Assembly: GCA_947471745.1 (NCBI GenBank)
Contig: CANJKZ010000182.1
Location: 146,001 to 210,000 of the forward strand
Direction of reading: 5' to 3'
From: Closterium sp. Naga37s-1
Lineage: Eukaryota; Streptophyta; Zygnematophyceae; Desmidiales; Closteriaceae
DNA: 64,000 bases
How positions within the stretch are numbered: position 1 is the first letter of the stretch; every line of letters starts with the position of its first letter. Below, in pieces: positions 1 through 11,800 of the stretch. Made by a program: the position numbers and the translations under genes. The notes beneath the pieces are model-generated. The model was not told where the DNA came from, did no database searches, and saw nothing but the letters and a program-made list of their open reading frames with translations.

Positions 1-1558
1 GAGTGCGCCCATGCTTGTGCTCTACATCGCCATGATGTGAGTGCGCCCATGCTTGTGCTCTACATCGCCATGATGTGAGTGCGCCCATGCTTGTGCTCTA
101 CATCGCCATGATGTGAGTGCGCCCATGCTTGTGCTCTACATCGCCATGATGTGAGTGCGCCCATGCTTGTGCTCTACATCGCCATGATGTGAGTGCGCCC
201 ATGCTTGTGCTCTACATCGCCATGATGTGAGTGCGCCCATGCTTGTGCTCTACATCGCCATGATGTGAGTGCGCCCATGCTTGTGCTCTACATCGCCATG
301 ATGTGAGTGCGCCCATGCTTGTGCTCTACATCGCCATGATGTGAGTGCGCCCATGCTTGTGCTCTACATCGCCATGATGTGAGTGCGCCCATGCTTGTGC
401 TCTACATCGCCATGATGTGAGTGCGCCCATGCTTGTGCTCTACATCGCCATGATGTGAGTGCGCCCATGCTTGTGCTCTACATCGCCATGATGTGAGTGC
501 GCCCATGCTTGTGCTCTACATCGCCATGATGTGAGTGCGCCCATGCTTGTGCTCTACATCGCCATGATGTGAGTGCGCCCATGCTTGTGCTCTACATCGC
601 CATGATGTGAGTGCGCCCATGCTTGTGCTCTACATCGCCATGATGTGAGTGCGCCCATGCTTGTGCTCTACATCGCCATGATGTGAGTGCGCCCATGCTT
701 GTGCTCTACATCGCCATGATGTGAGTGCGCCCATGCTTGTGCTCTACATCGCCATGATGTGAGTGCGCCCATGCTTGTGCTCTACATCGCCATGATGTGA
801 GTGCGCCCATGCTTGTGCTCTACATCGCCATGATGTGAGTGCGCCCATGCTTGTGCTCTACATCGCCATGATGTGAGTGCGCCCATGCTTGTGCTCTACA
901 TCGCCATGATGTGAGTGCGCCCATGCTTGTGCTCTACATCGCCATGATGTGAGTGCGCCCATGCTTGTGCTCTACATCGCCATGATGTGAGTGCGCCCAT
1001 GCTTGTGCTCTACATCGCCATGATGTGAGTGCGCCCATGCTTGTGCTCTACATCGCCATGATGTGAGTGCGCCCATGCTTGTGCTCTACATCGCCATGAT
1101 GTGAGTGCGCCCATGCTTGTGCTCTACATCGCCATGATGTGAGTGCGCCCATGCTTGTGCTCTACATCGCCATGATGTGAGTGCGCCCATGCTTGTGCTC
1201 TACATCGCCATGATGTGAGTGCGCCCATGCTTGTGCTCTACATCGCCATGATGTGAGTGCGCCCATGCTTGTGCTCTACATCGCCATGATGTGAGTGCGC
1301 CCATGCTTGTGCTCTACATCGCCATGATGTGAGTGCGCCCATGCTTGTGCTCTACATCGCCATGATGTGAGTGCGCCCATGCTTGTGCTCTACATCGCCA
1401 TGATGTGAGTGCGCCCATGCTTGTGCTCTACATCGCCATGATGTGAGTGCGCCCATGCTTGTGCTCTACATCGCCATGATGTGAGTGCGCCCATGCTTGT
1501 GCTCTACATCGCCATGATGTGAGTGCGCCCATGCTTGTGCTCTCCATCGCCATGATGT
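1..1558 (+). repeat. 38-bp minisatellite, 41 tandem copies, built on an exon/5'-splice-site junction
   Basis: Forty-one head-to-tail copies of a 38-bp unit run from the left window edge to 1558. All look identical except the last, which has an A-to-C change (CTCCATCGCC). Every unit contains ATGAT followed by GTGAGTGCGC, a consensus plant 5' splice site. Read in the frame that joins to the HKT exon at 1892, the exonic part encodes the hydrophobic string MLVLYIAM plus two bases. The array starts outside the window, so 41 is a minimum. After 1558 the sequence continues with a partial unit and then ordinary intron. I infer that about 27 nt of exon plus about 11 nt of intron was amplified. Confidence 0.95.
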
Positions 1559-1891
1559 GAGTGCGCCATGCTCTGCCTGTGACTGGAAGCGAGTGTGAGA
1601 GAGTGAATGAGACGAGAGCACATAGCAAGGCACGCGTGCTGCTCATCGCCCAGACCTGCAAACACACCTTTTCCTGCCTGCAACGCTCCTTCCCCACCAT
1701 GCCTTCGCCTCTCCCCTCGTTCGTCCTCCCTTTCCGAATGTGTCCCGGTGTGCGTCCCGGGCCTGGTGTCCTAGTGTGGGTGTGTGGCTGTGTGTATGGC
1801 TGTCTATCTGCATTGTGTGCGTGAATGTCTGTACGTGCCCTGTACATGCATGCTGGTGTGCACACGTGTGCACTCATGCCCATCACGGCAG

Positions 1892-2774
1892 TGGCTATGG
1901 CAACGTGGGCTTCTCTCTCGGGTACACCTGTCCAGAAGACGCCCCCCCTGGCTGTGTCTCCCCGCCCTACAGCTTCTCAGGTCAGCCGCCCTCTTTGCTC
2001 TCCCCCTTACCCCTTTTGTTGTTGTTTCCACCCCCACTGCTACCAGCCTTTTGTTTTCTCGCTTAATCCCCTCCTCCTCCCCCTCGCCTCACGTACCTCC
2101 CTCCTATCCCTCCCGCCCATCTCCATCCCCTTCAACCGGGAGCGGGGGCAGGGGTGTGGCGCACGGAGGCGAAGGTGGTGATGGTGCTGGTGATGCTGCT
2201 GGCGCGGCACCGCGGGCTGCCAGACAACATCGACGCCGCCATCGTCATCCCCGACCAGAAGCAGTTCCATTTCGCCGCTAAGGCGCACGACGCTGCTGCA
2301 GCCGCTGGCGCAGGCACAGGTGGGAGGGAGGGTGGGGGAGAGGGTGCAGGGATGGGGCCACGGTTGAGGGGGGGGGGGAGGGGGGGGGGGGGGTTTGAAA
2401 GAGGGAATGATGGGAGCCGAGATGACTGTGCTCCTCTCTTGCATGGCCTGTACCATGTGCACCTCCCTGTGCACCTGCACCATGTGCCTGGCAGGGCTTT
2501 TTATGGGCCTTTGCATCCGTACTTGCCATGCGATGTGTCATGCAGTGTGCCATGTGTCATGCATTGTGTCATGTGACGTGCCAATGGAATGTCATGCAAT
2601 TCCCATGCAATGTGTCCATTCTCTCTATGGAATCCAGAGCATGATGAGGTGGAGAGCATTGCGTCGTCGAGGAGGCGAGGCGGCAAGGGGCCTGTGATTC
2701 CACACAGGGCCTTGATACGAGCCCACAGCAGCAGCCAGATACTACTGCCAGGCAGCAGCCTCAGAGCCAGGTAA
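1892..2774 (+). CDS. HKT: HKT-type K+/Na+ transporter, 3' end (last three exons; partial)
   Basis: HKT/Trk proteins are plasma-membrane K+/Na+ transporters with four pore loops. Inferred exons are 1892-1980, 2152-2319 and 2638-2774 (TAA). Phases agree throughout, giving 130 visible residues. The first exon encodes GYGNVGFSLGYTC, the fourth pore-loop filter and its downstream Cys, then the ending YSFS. The second encodes the last membrane helix and the family signature ARHRGLPDNID. The third gives a short basic tail. The preceding exon ends inside the 38-bp array (two bases AT plus T at 1892 give Ile before GYGNVG), with acceptor ACGGCAG at 1891. The first three pore loops, which decide Na+ versus K+ selectivity, lie outside the window. 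Intron 1981-2151 begins GTCAGC. Family assignment is strong from the filter and the RHRGLPDNID motif. The donor used within the array is uncertain. Confidence 0.82.
2366..2393 (+). repeat. G-run tract (potential G-quadruplex) in HKT last intron
   Basis: Two runs of ten or more G separated by a single A lie in the intron between the last two HKT exons. The density is enough for a sense-strand G-quadruplex. It is low-complexity sequence, and any function is unproven. Confidence 0.7.
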
Positions 2775-3622
2775 TGTAACACATTTTTGTTTCAGCATCT
2801 TTTCTGGTTACATGTAGTGTGCAACGTCTTGATGAAGATTCTATGTTTTCATCTTGCAGTATGGATACGTTTGATCGTTCAACAACACCCACAGCAATGA
2901 GGTCGCCTTGACACCAATGCGGTGATTCCAGTGAAACTGAAGACGTTATGGGGGAAGTGCTCATGTCTCGAGTTGATGCTGTAGCTATGTAGCCTAGTTA
3001 GCATTATGAGCAGCCTTGCCAAGTATGTATGTAATCCGTTACATGAACAAAAGTCGTTAGCTGTACATGTAGCACCAATCTAGTCCCAGGTTGGTAGGAG
3101 TGCAAGGCAATAGAAGTGGGTGTGTTTGCGGCAGTCGGGGAAGGTGTGTTTGTCGGACGGATCGCCGCAACTGATGGACTGGAGGTCGGACAGGAGGCCA
3201 CACCCAGCTCGCATCTCCTCGACCGTCGGATTCGTGTCCCTCTGTTTGCTGCCATGGGGATCAGTTGGTTGGTGGCACCTTGGGATTTGCGAAATTCACT
3301 TCCCCCATCTCTCCCTGCCACAGCCAGGTACTTGCGAAGGGAAGGGCAACCTTGGGGGTCTCGCTAGCTAGCCATTCCATTTCATTTCATTCCATTCCAT
3401 TCCATCCATCTCTTGGCTTTGCTTCGCCCATGGTCAGGTGAATGGAATGGATGTCTTCGGGCCATGGTTCCAATGTATCGTCTCGTGTCTCCAGCCCTCA
3501 TCCCTGTCGCATCGAATAGCGTGACGCAATTCGCCTTGTCCAACGAGCATTATGAAAATCCGCCAGCATAGCGACTGAGTCACGTGAGTAGCATTCTTCC
3601 TCTCTCCTCTGCGAGCACCACC
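2775..3622. other. Intergenic region between the HKT and RING genes
   Basis: This covers the HKT 3' flank and the RING-gene promoter/5' UTR. It is less GC-rich than its neighbours. An imperfect CATTC/CATTT pentamer run lies at about 3375-3408. No convincing ORF, RNA gene or TATA box was recognised. The start ATG of the next gene at 3623 sits in the context CACCACCATG. Confidence 0.6.
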
Positions 3623-5553
3623 ATGTCGTCGCCGTCGTCGCGCACCTACTGGTGCCATCAGTGTGCGACCGTCGCCGCCATCGCGCGCCCTCCCCCCACG
3701 CCCTCCATGGGCGGTCCTCGCTGCCCGGCGTGCGGAGGCGGCTTCGTCGAGGAGCTCCCCGCGCGCGCGCTCGCCGCGCCCGCCACGCTCCCCTCGTCGC
3801 CCGCGCGTGCCGACCTCTCGTTCGCCGACGCTTGGGATGACATGCGCAGCGTGCTCGCTCAGCGTTCCGAGCACCAGCGCGCCGAGCCGGGGTCATCGCG
3901 GTCGTCGTCGCCCGACATCGGCGGAAGCGCCGCCATTGCGCGCGAGGCCGCGTCGCCCCCAACCTCCCCATCGCCATCCGACGGCGGCGAGGCTTCCACC
4001 GCTCCCACCCGCACAGGCCGCTCCCCGCGTGGACTACGCGACGCCTCTCGCCGCGTCGTCCTGGACTCGCTCGATCCGCGCGACGACGTGCTTCCGCTGG
4101 GCTCGCAGCATCGCACGAGCGGTCGCAGGGAGTCGCCGAGCGGCGTGTTCGGCGACTACGGCGACGACGAGGACGGCTTGGCGCGCTTCCTGCGCGACAT
4201 GTGGGAGGAGTCGTCGTTCCTGGAGGTCGCCACCGCGCAGCTGCGCGCCAGAAGCGCGCCGATGAGCGACACTGCCCGGGGGCAGGTGCGCGTAGGGACG
4301 GAGGGAGTAGGGGGAGGAGGTAGTGAGTGGCATGTACGTTCCATGATGTGGCTCCCCGTGCTGCGCTGTCCCTGTCACGCGCCGCCCTCATGCCACCCCC
4401 CCACCCTCGCCTTCCCCCTCATTCTTGTCGCACGAGCTCTTGCTTTCACCCACCCATTCTGGCGTGGCAGGTAGCGGGCAGTGACGACGAGAGTAGCGAC
4501 GACGCCGTGCCGCCACGCGTGGGTACATCGAACGCAGCGCCAGCTGCAGCGGGCGTCGTCAGTGAATCAGGCGAGTTCTCGGGGCGAGAGGGCGACTACT
4601 TCCTGGGGGACGACCTCAGCGCGCTCGTGGACCGCATCGCCACCACACACCCCGCGCCCCACACCAGGTGCCACTCCCCGCCCCACCACTCCCCGCACTC
4701 CCCGCTCCCCGCTCTCTCCACCCCCCTCCCCGCGTGTGGCACGCGTGGCGCCCTGCATTGGCGTGCCCTCAGCAGCACCACATGGCACTCTCTCTCAGTG
4801 GTTACAGCAGCGGGGTGAAGACGAATTCGCAACCAAGCTGACCCTCATAGCATTCCATCGCACCCTGATAGTTTTCTCCTTCTCTTGTTTCCCACGTTTG
4901 CCCTCCCTTCCCCTTCTGCTCCATCCCCCCCTTCTCCCCGCCCGTCGCTCCCCGCCACCAGCACGCACACGCCAGCGTCGAGGGCGGCGGTGCGGGCGCT
5001 GCCGCTGCGCATAGTGCGCGAGGAGGACGTGGCGGGGGGCGTGGCGGCGTGCGCGGTGTGCCACGAGGACATGGGCGTGGGCGCCGTGACGCAGCAGCTC
5101 CCGTGCCGCCACGCGTACCACAGCGACTGCATCCTGCCCTGGCTTGCGCAGTCCAACACCTGCCCCGTCTGCCGCTTCCGCCTGCCCTCCCAGGCCGAGG
5201 CCGATGCTGCCCCCACGTGCCCCTGGCACCATGGCGCCCTGCTGGGCGCTGAGACGCGCCAGGGGGCTGGAGGTGGTAGGGGCTGGGAGGGTGAGGAGGT
5301 GGCAGCAGTGGCGGCAGCAGGGATGGGGAGGGGGAGTGGGGATGGCATGGGATGCAGCAGGCGAGGCAGGGCGGGGGTGCAGGGTCATGGCATGCGGCAT
5401 CCTCCTTCTCCTCGCTGCTGCATCAACGCATCCACACTGCTGCCCCCATGCCCTGGAATCACCACCATGATCATGCCCATGCCCCCTCCCACACCCATCA
5501 CCATGCAAATGATGCATCCCACGCCCACCGCCCTGCCCTTTCGCCAAACATAG
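3623..5553 (+). CDS. RING-H2 E3 ubiquitin ligase with N-terminal zinc ribbon
   Basis: Probable E3 ubiquitin ligase of the plant zinc-ribbon/RING-H2 type (RDUF/RING1-like), recruiting E2 enzymes through the RING. Inferred exons are 3623-4285, 4471-4667 and 4962 onward, with phases agreeing. Residues 1-40 hold a zinc ribbon (YWCHQC at 9-14, then CPAC at 34-37). A long Ser/Asp/Arg-rich disordered middle follows. The RING spans residues 317-357 with ligands C317, C320, C335, H337, H340, C343, C354 and C357, spaced CX2CX14CXHX2HX2CX10CX2C, which is canonical C3H2C3. The motif CILPWL lies between the sixth and seventh ligands. ATG 3623 is the first in-frame ATG next to the zinc ribbon. If exon 3 is read straight on it stops at 5553 after a Met/Pro/Thr-rich tail. 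A second long frame (5352-6563) is more likely the true C-terminus through an unplaced intron. The E3 assignment is firm; the 3' structure is not. Confidence 0.85.
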
Positions 5554-6563
5554 GCCGTGGCCCCTCGGGTGCCGCCTCCTCTGACCGCTGGCCTGCCCCC
5601 TCCGCTGCCTCTTGGCGCGCGTCCGCCTCCTCTGCTCGCCCCTCGCCTGCCGCCACACACATGCCACTGCATGGCGCGGCGCAGGGCGGCGTGGGGAACA
5701 GGGGCGTGCGGCAGGGGGGCATGGAGGAAAGGGGAGTGGGGGGAACAGCGATGCAGCAGGGTGGGGCGGCATTGGGCGGTGCGAGCAGCAGGGAGGTGAG
5801 GATGCGCAGCGAGGCAGTGAGGCGGGCCGTGGGGTCGTCGTGGGAGGCTTATTTGATGCGGCAGCGCGCCAGGCAGCTGGGGGGAGAGCGGCTGGCAGGG
5901 GTAGCCAGGCAGCAGCGGGGGGAAGGAGGCAGGCAGGGGAGCAACGCAAGGGAGGGGATGTGGGGTGATGCTGTGCAGGGGCGGGGGGAGGGCACGGGAG
6001 GAGGGAGAGCAGTGGGCGAGGCAAGGCCGTCGGTGAGAGGGGCTGGGGTGAGTGAGAGGCTTCCTGCTGCTGCTGCTGCTGCAGCGTCTGATGGGCTGGC
6101 AGTGTGGCGCCGTGACCTGATTGGTGCAGCGAGAGGCACCGTGTTTGCAGACAGGGGGGAGAGGGAGAGGAGGTGGGGAGGTGGGGCAGTGGCGGTGAGG
6201 GGAAGGGTGCAAAGGGAGGGCACAGGGGGCAGAGTGAGTGCGAGTGGCAGTGACAGTGGCAGCGGCAGCAGTGGTACGAGCTCAGATGAGAGCCGCGAGC
6301 TGAGCGAGGCCAGCCCCTCGTCCCCACCGCTCACTCCCTCCTCTCTGGCGCCTGTGCTTGGCAGCAGCGGGCATGGGTCCCCAGGGGGTGGTGTGGGGCG
6401 CACAGAAGCAACGAGGGACAAGCAGAGAGCGAGGGAGGTGCTAGGGAGGGAAGTGGAGGGTGCAGGGAGGAGGCAGGGGAGCGGCATTGAATGGACCCCG
6501 CCCTCCCGTTCCTCCACTTCCCCCTCGCTCTCCCCCTCCTCGACCCTCTCCCGCTCCCCCTAA
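5352..6563 (+). CDS. Probable C-terminal coding exon(s) of the RING-H2 gene (alternative frame)
   Basis: A 403-codon open frame follows the RING exon in a different phase. It begins His-rich (PWNHHHDHAHAPSHTHHH at about 5450-5505), then has amphipathic stretches such as SEAVRRAVGSSWEAYLMRQR (about 5800-5860), an Ala8 run, and a Ser/Asp/Glu-rich acidic part near 6240-6330, ending at a TAA at 6561-6563. Composition changes smoothly and looks protein-like, unlike the Pro/Ser-rich antisense frames. Joining it to the RING exon needs an intron with its donor somewhere in about 5215-5345; GGTAGGG near 5278 is one candidate. I could not choose the acceptor, so this is entered separately. No known domain was recognised. 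Confidence 0.5.
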   Translation: MQQARQGGGAGSWHAASSFSSLLHQRIHTAAPMPWNHHHDHAHAPSHTHHHANDASHAHRPALSPNIGRGPSGAASSDRWPAPSAASWRASASSARPSPAATHMPLHGAAQGGVGNRGVRQGGMEERGVGGTAMQQGGAALGGASSREVRMRSEAVRRAVGSSWEAYLMRQRARQLGGERLAGVARQQRGEGGRQGSNAREGMWGDAVQGRGEGTGGGRAVGEARPSVRGAGVSERLPAAAAAAASDGLAVWRRDLIGAARGTVFADRGERERRWGGGAVAVRGRVQREGTGGRVSASGSDSGSGSSGTSSDESRELSEASPSSPPLTPSSLAPVLGSSGHGSPGGGVGRTEATRDKQRAREVLGREVEGAGRRQGSGIEWTPPSRSSTSPSLSPSSTLSRSP

Positions 6564-7185
6564 CTGCTGCCTCACCCCAGCACAGGCTTGTGCAGTGCAT
6601 GTGGGGCCGCTGTGCCTCGAGTGAGGTGCACTGCATGCACCTGTGCCCAGCATTAAGTGTGTTGCATGTCAGTGTGATGCTGTGTGGCCATTCACAAATT
6701 CCACCTTGCCCTTTTTGGAATTGCGGCGACGCACATACTAGTTGGTGTAAGCACACTAGGCTAGAGCTCCCTGCTCTCATCCCAGGCCCTCGTTGCCCGT
6801 TCACCTCAAGTGCACAGTCTTTGTTGCCCTGCTGGGAAGTTGGCCCATATCCACCCCCATCTGTGATCAGTCACTGCCTTGCCTGCGAACAAGCACATGC
6901 CATGTGGAACTCACGAATGTGGACACTGCATGCAACAAGTGAGCTGCACATGGGGAAAACCTAGGTATCTACTGTGGTATGTCTGCTACTCTACTGCAAT
7001 AACTTATGAACCCATCTGTGTCTCCAACCAACTACACACTGCCTAGCACGTGCAAATAAACAACCAAGACACCGTGTGAAACAGCAAGGCAGCACGTGCG
7101 TGTTGCACCGAGCGTCCCTTTCTGGCAGCACAAGGGGCATGCTCCCGCCACTCCTCACAGACAGCAGCGGAGCGGGCGGGGAGCA
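6564..7185. other. Convergent intergenic region (3' ends of RING and DUF547 genes)
   Basis: The RING gene ends from the left and the DUF547 gene ends from the right, so both 3' UTRs probably lie here. An AATAAA hexamer occurs near 7056 on the plus strand. No further gene was recognised. Confidence 0.55.
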
Positions 7186-8779
7186 CTAGTTGGGCAGGAC
7201 GGGGGGGATGAGGTAGCGGAAGCGGTAGTCAAAGGGCGCGACGACAACACACTTGGAGGCGGAGACGTTGGCAGCGCCGGTGGGGAGGCAGTTCATGAGC
7301 ACCACTGCCTGGTTGGTGGGCAGCACGTTCGCCAGCCACTCCAGCAGACTCCACACGTCCGGGGCGAAGTCCGGTAGGTACCTGGTGCATGGGGGGAGTG
7401 GAGGCGACGGGGACCAAAGAACGAGGGAGGGATGGGAGGGAGGGGGTGGGTTATGGGGGGTATGGAGCGCGTAGGCATGTTGGATAGAGTAGATGCGCGG
7501 CACAGGAATGAGTGGAAAGACTTGGTGAGGGAGTAAGGGAGTCACCAGTGCAGCAGCTTGGGGATGATGATCTCACCAGTGCAGCAGCTTGGGGATGATG
7601 ATCTCACCAGTGCAGCAGCTTGGGGATGATGATCTCACCAGTGCAGCAGCTTGGGGATGATGATCTCACCAGTGCAGCAGCTTGGGGATGATGATCTCAC
7701 CAGTGCAGCAGCTTGGGGATGATGATCTCACCAGTGCAGCAGCTTGGGGATGATGATCTCACCAGTGCAGCAGCTTGGGGATGATGATCTCACCAGTGCA
7801 GCAGCTTGGGGATGATGATCTCACCAGTGCAGCAGCTTGGGGATGATGATCTCACCAGTGCAGCAGCTTGGGGATGATGATCTCACCAGTGCAGCAGCTT
7901 GGGGATGATGATCTTATTGGCCTCGTTCACGCTCACCGCCGCCCCCAGGTACTCCACCATGGCGCCCCGCAGCTGCTGCTGCACACTCTCCGCCCGGTAT
8001 ACCCGCATCTGGGGGAGAGAGGGGAGAGGCAGGGATGGCATGCGGGCGGAGTGAACGGAGGTGGAGGCAGCAAGAGACTGGATGCCAGCGTCAGAGCAGC
8101 GAGAGAAAAAGGTAGTGCGGCGGGGAGGAGCAGGAGAGGGGGCTTAGCGGGTGGGGCACTGACGGAGGGCGAGGAGCGTGTGCCGGAGCAGAGGGCGAAG
8201 GACACGAGGGGCTCCGCGCGGGACAGCGCACACAGCGAGCGCGCATCGTCTGGGCGGAACGTAGTGCTGGGCAGGGCACGGATCTGATGGGGGCGGGCAG
8301 GGGGGATGGACGGGGGGAGCAGGGTGGGTGAGGGATGATGAGAGTAGGTGGATGGAAGGATGATAATCAGGAGGCTGAAGCACGAGGACAGAAGACGGAA
8401 GCTTCACTAAACAAGCAGTCAGGAGAACGATGGCTGAGATATGCTTGATTTCCCGGCACGGTGAGAGCAGGTGGGTGATTGGGACTGACAATGTAGGGCT
8501 TGTGGCTGGCAGCTCTGAGCACGGCGTGTTCGATGAGCAGCACACTGTACAGCTGGCCTCCTATTAGGAATCCCACCTGCCATGGCATTGTGGCATGGTG
8601 GCATGGGTGGCATGGCATGGTGGCACAAGAGAGAGTAGTGAGACGGCATAATGGGGATAGGCCAGCATCCGCACACTGTCAAGCCCTTTGCTCCCACCAT
8701 CACACACCACCACTCCCTCAACCCTACCACTCCCCCGCTTTCGCTCCCACCATTTATCGTACGAATCGACATGCCATGC

Positions 8780-8845
<66 letters not shown>

Positions 8846-11800
8846 AGGGAGCGGCATGGCACGGACCTTGCTGAAGAGAGCGATGCGGTCAGCAAAGTCA
8901 GTGGGCACGGGGATGACGATGTAGATCTGCATGCACACCACGCAGCACACACACCACGCAGCACACACACAGAAAACAGTCAGGAGGGGAAGGGGAGGGG
9001 AGGGGGAGAGGGGCGGTTGGGGCCAGATTGGAGAAAGTGGGTGAACCTGGAGAAACATAGACGAGCAATCCTGGCTGTTTTGGCACTTTCACTTGGTCCC
9101 TCACGGCCTCTTGCTGGCAGGCTTCTAGCGGACTGAAAGGCACAGACAGAGCCGCAGCAGCAGAAGCATGATGCAGGAGAAGGAATCACTTAGAGCGGCA
9201 GTGCCAAGCACTCACATAGAGCAGCAGGGCGTTGTAGATGTTGATCCAGAAGGCCAGCCGCTCGTTGTGCGCCAGCAGTGATGGATCCACCTCCTCCAGC
9301 TGCGCTGCCATGGCTCTGAGGGGGGGGAAATGGGGGGGCGAAGCAGGGTGGCACACAGGCAGGCAGGCATAAGAGAGGCGGGGAGAAGGAGAGAGAGGGA
9401 GACCCCCTCTCAGCTGCTGCCCCACAAAGCTCCTTCCCATCCGTGCTCCCGCTCTCACCGGAAGTGCAGGAGGCGAGTGGCGTCGGCGTGGGTCATGGTG
9501 GCCTCGGAGGGCGGGTGCTGCACGGCGAGCATCTGAATGTAGTTGCCCGCGTCGGGGCACGGGTGCTCGCCAAACACACCGTACGGGTCCAGCTGCACGC
9601 TGCTCAGCGCACTCCACTCCGTGGGCGCCGGCACCTCGCCACTCGTCCCGAAGAACTTCTCAAAGTCATCTGAGCCCAACTCGCCCTTCTCTGCTGCTGC
9701 TGCCGCTGCTGCTGCTCCTGCTGCTGCTGCCCCGCCTAGTGCGTCCTTGCCCCCTTGCTTCCCCTTCGCTCCCTTCTCCTTCTCCCTCTCCTTCCCCCCC
9801 TTCGCCCCTGCCCCAGCCCCTCCAGCGCCTGCAGCGGGGGGGGTGGCAGCGGGGGCGGAGGGCGGAAGGGGGGGCAGCACGCGGGCGACAGCAGTGACCA
9901 CGCGCGTGGACGTGGTCCGCCCCAGCCGCAGTGCGCCTGCTGCAGCGCTGCCACTGCTGGGCGTGCTGGGGTTGGGAAACTCCCCGTGCCCTCCGCCCCC
10001 TCTCCTCCCACTGCTGTACGGCGACGCCACATCGCCGCCTCTCCCCTGCTGCTGCGCGTCCCCCGTCCCCCACCCACTCCCCCCTCCGGACGAGCGGTGG
10101 TGGCGGTGGCGGTGGCGCAGCCAGAGCGTGGTGGGCGTGCGCGGGCGCAGGCGCGGGCGCAGCGGCGAGGCGGAGGGTGGGCCGAGCAGGTCCATCTCGG
10201 AGGCGCGGAGATGGCGCAGGTCCACGTCGGTGTCGTCATCGCCCACCTCCTCCCACTCCGACACCTCCGTCAACGTCGCCTCCTCCATGCTCCCTCCCCC
10301 CCGCCTCCCCCTCCCCCGCCTCGCCTGCCACTGCCCGCCCCGCCCATCCCCGTCATCCCACCCATGCCGCGCGCCCCTGAGCCCCGAGGGGCTCTCGCCA
10401 TCCGTGCTGCTCACGCCGTCCTCCCACCCACCGCCGCCCACCGCCACGCCGCCATACGCCTGCGGGTACGGCCGCCCCGCCGCGTCCTCATCACTGCCGT
10501 ACTCCTGTGCGCCGCCCCCTGCTGCGCGCTTGTGGCGGCGGGGGGAGGAGCGCGGGGAGTGCGAGGCATGGGAGGAGGGGTTGGCGGCGCTGCGGCTGCG
10601 GAAGAAGTTGCGGCGCCGCGAGGGCGGGTGGTGGGCGGGGCGGGGCAGGGGCGGGTCGGGGAAGGAAAGGGGCTGGGTGGAGGGGCCGAAGGTGGCGGAG
10701 CGAGGCGTGGTGGCAAAGCGGTCGGGCGAGGTGACGGCGCCAAAGGCATGGCGGCGGTAAATCTCTGTTGGGGGGAGGGGGGGGTGGATGATGGATGAGG
10801 CAAGCAGTGAAACATGTGAGGAATGAATATGGTGAGCGCGGCAGGATGAAGCAGGGCAGAAAGAGAGAGAGCATGCAGGTGGAACGTTGCAACATGAATG
10901 AGATGGAGCAGTGCAAGCAGTGGACTCATGAAAGAGATAAAGGGTGGCGACGGACGGAGGAGGCAGATGAGCATGTGTTCGGAGAGCAGGTTGGGGTGCG
11001 CCCTCAGGTCGTCCACGTCGTCCCGCGCCGTGAAGAGCTCGCACTCGGCGATCTCAAAGTCGCCCGCCTCCATGCTGCGCATGCGCCGCGATGCCTGGTG
11101 CGGGGGTGTGGTGACAGGGCCGTGAGAGGTCGGTGGGACGGCAGAGAGAGAGCAGAAAGAGGGAAGAAAGAGGGCAGAAAGAGGGCAGAAAGAGGGCAGA
11201 AAGAGGGCAGAAAGAGGGCAGAAAGAGGGCGGAAAGAGGGCAGAAAGAGGGCAGAAAGAGGGCGGAAAGAGGGCAGAAAGAGGGCAGAAAGAGGGCAGAA
11301 AGAGGGCGGTGAGAGAGAGCCAAGGCCGAGAGAGGCAGGGCAAGGCAGTGATGAACTTATGAGACGCATGAGAGGCAGTGACCTGGTGGAAGATGTGCAG
11401 GATGGGGTGTGACCTGGTGGAAGATGTGCAGGATGGGGTGTGACCTGGTGGAAGATGTGCAGGATGGGTTGTGACCTGGTGGAAGATGTGCAGGATGGTG
11501 GAGCCCTCCCCCGGCTCCACTCGGTACGCCTCTGCCGGCCCCACCGCCCGTGAGCTCGGTGTGTTGAGGCCCCCCCACCACCGCCCTGACGCCCTCTCCT
11601 TCTCCCCCTTCGCCCCCGCCCCTCCACCCTTGTCTGCATCGGTGCGCGCCAGTGAGAGCGCGCGAGTGAAGCGCGCCGCCAGATCCATCGCACCGCCTCC
11701 CCCTCCCTTCTCCCTCTCCCTCTCCCGCTCCCTCTCCTTCTCTCTTTCCCTCTCCCTCTCTCTCTCCTTCTCCCTCTCCCACTCCCTCTCTCTCTCCCGC

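Noticed and set aside
1..1558. CRISPR array (regular short repeats)
   Set aside because: Units are directly contiguous with no unique spacers, in a eukaryotic chromosome.
8500..8900. Plus-strand frames with Cys-Val repeats
   Set aside because: Translation of the (CG)n(TG)n tract.
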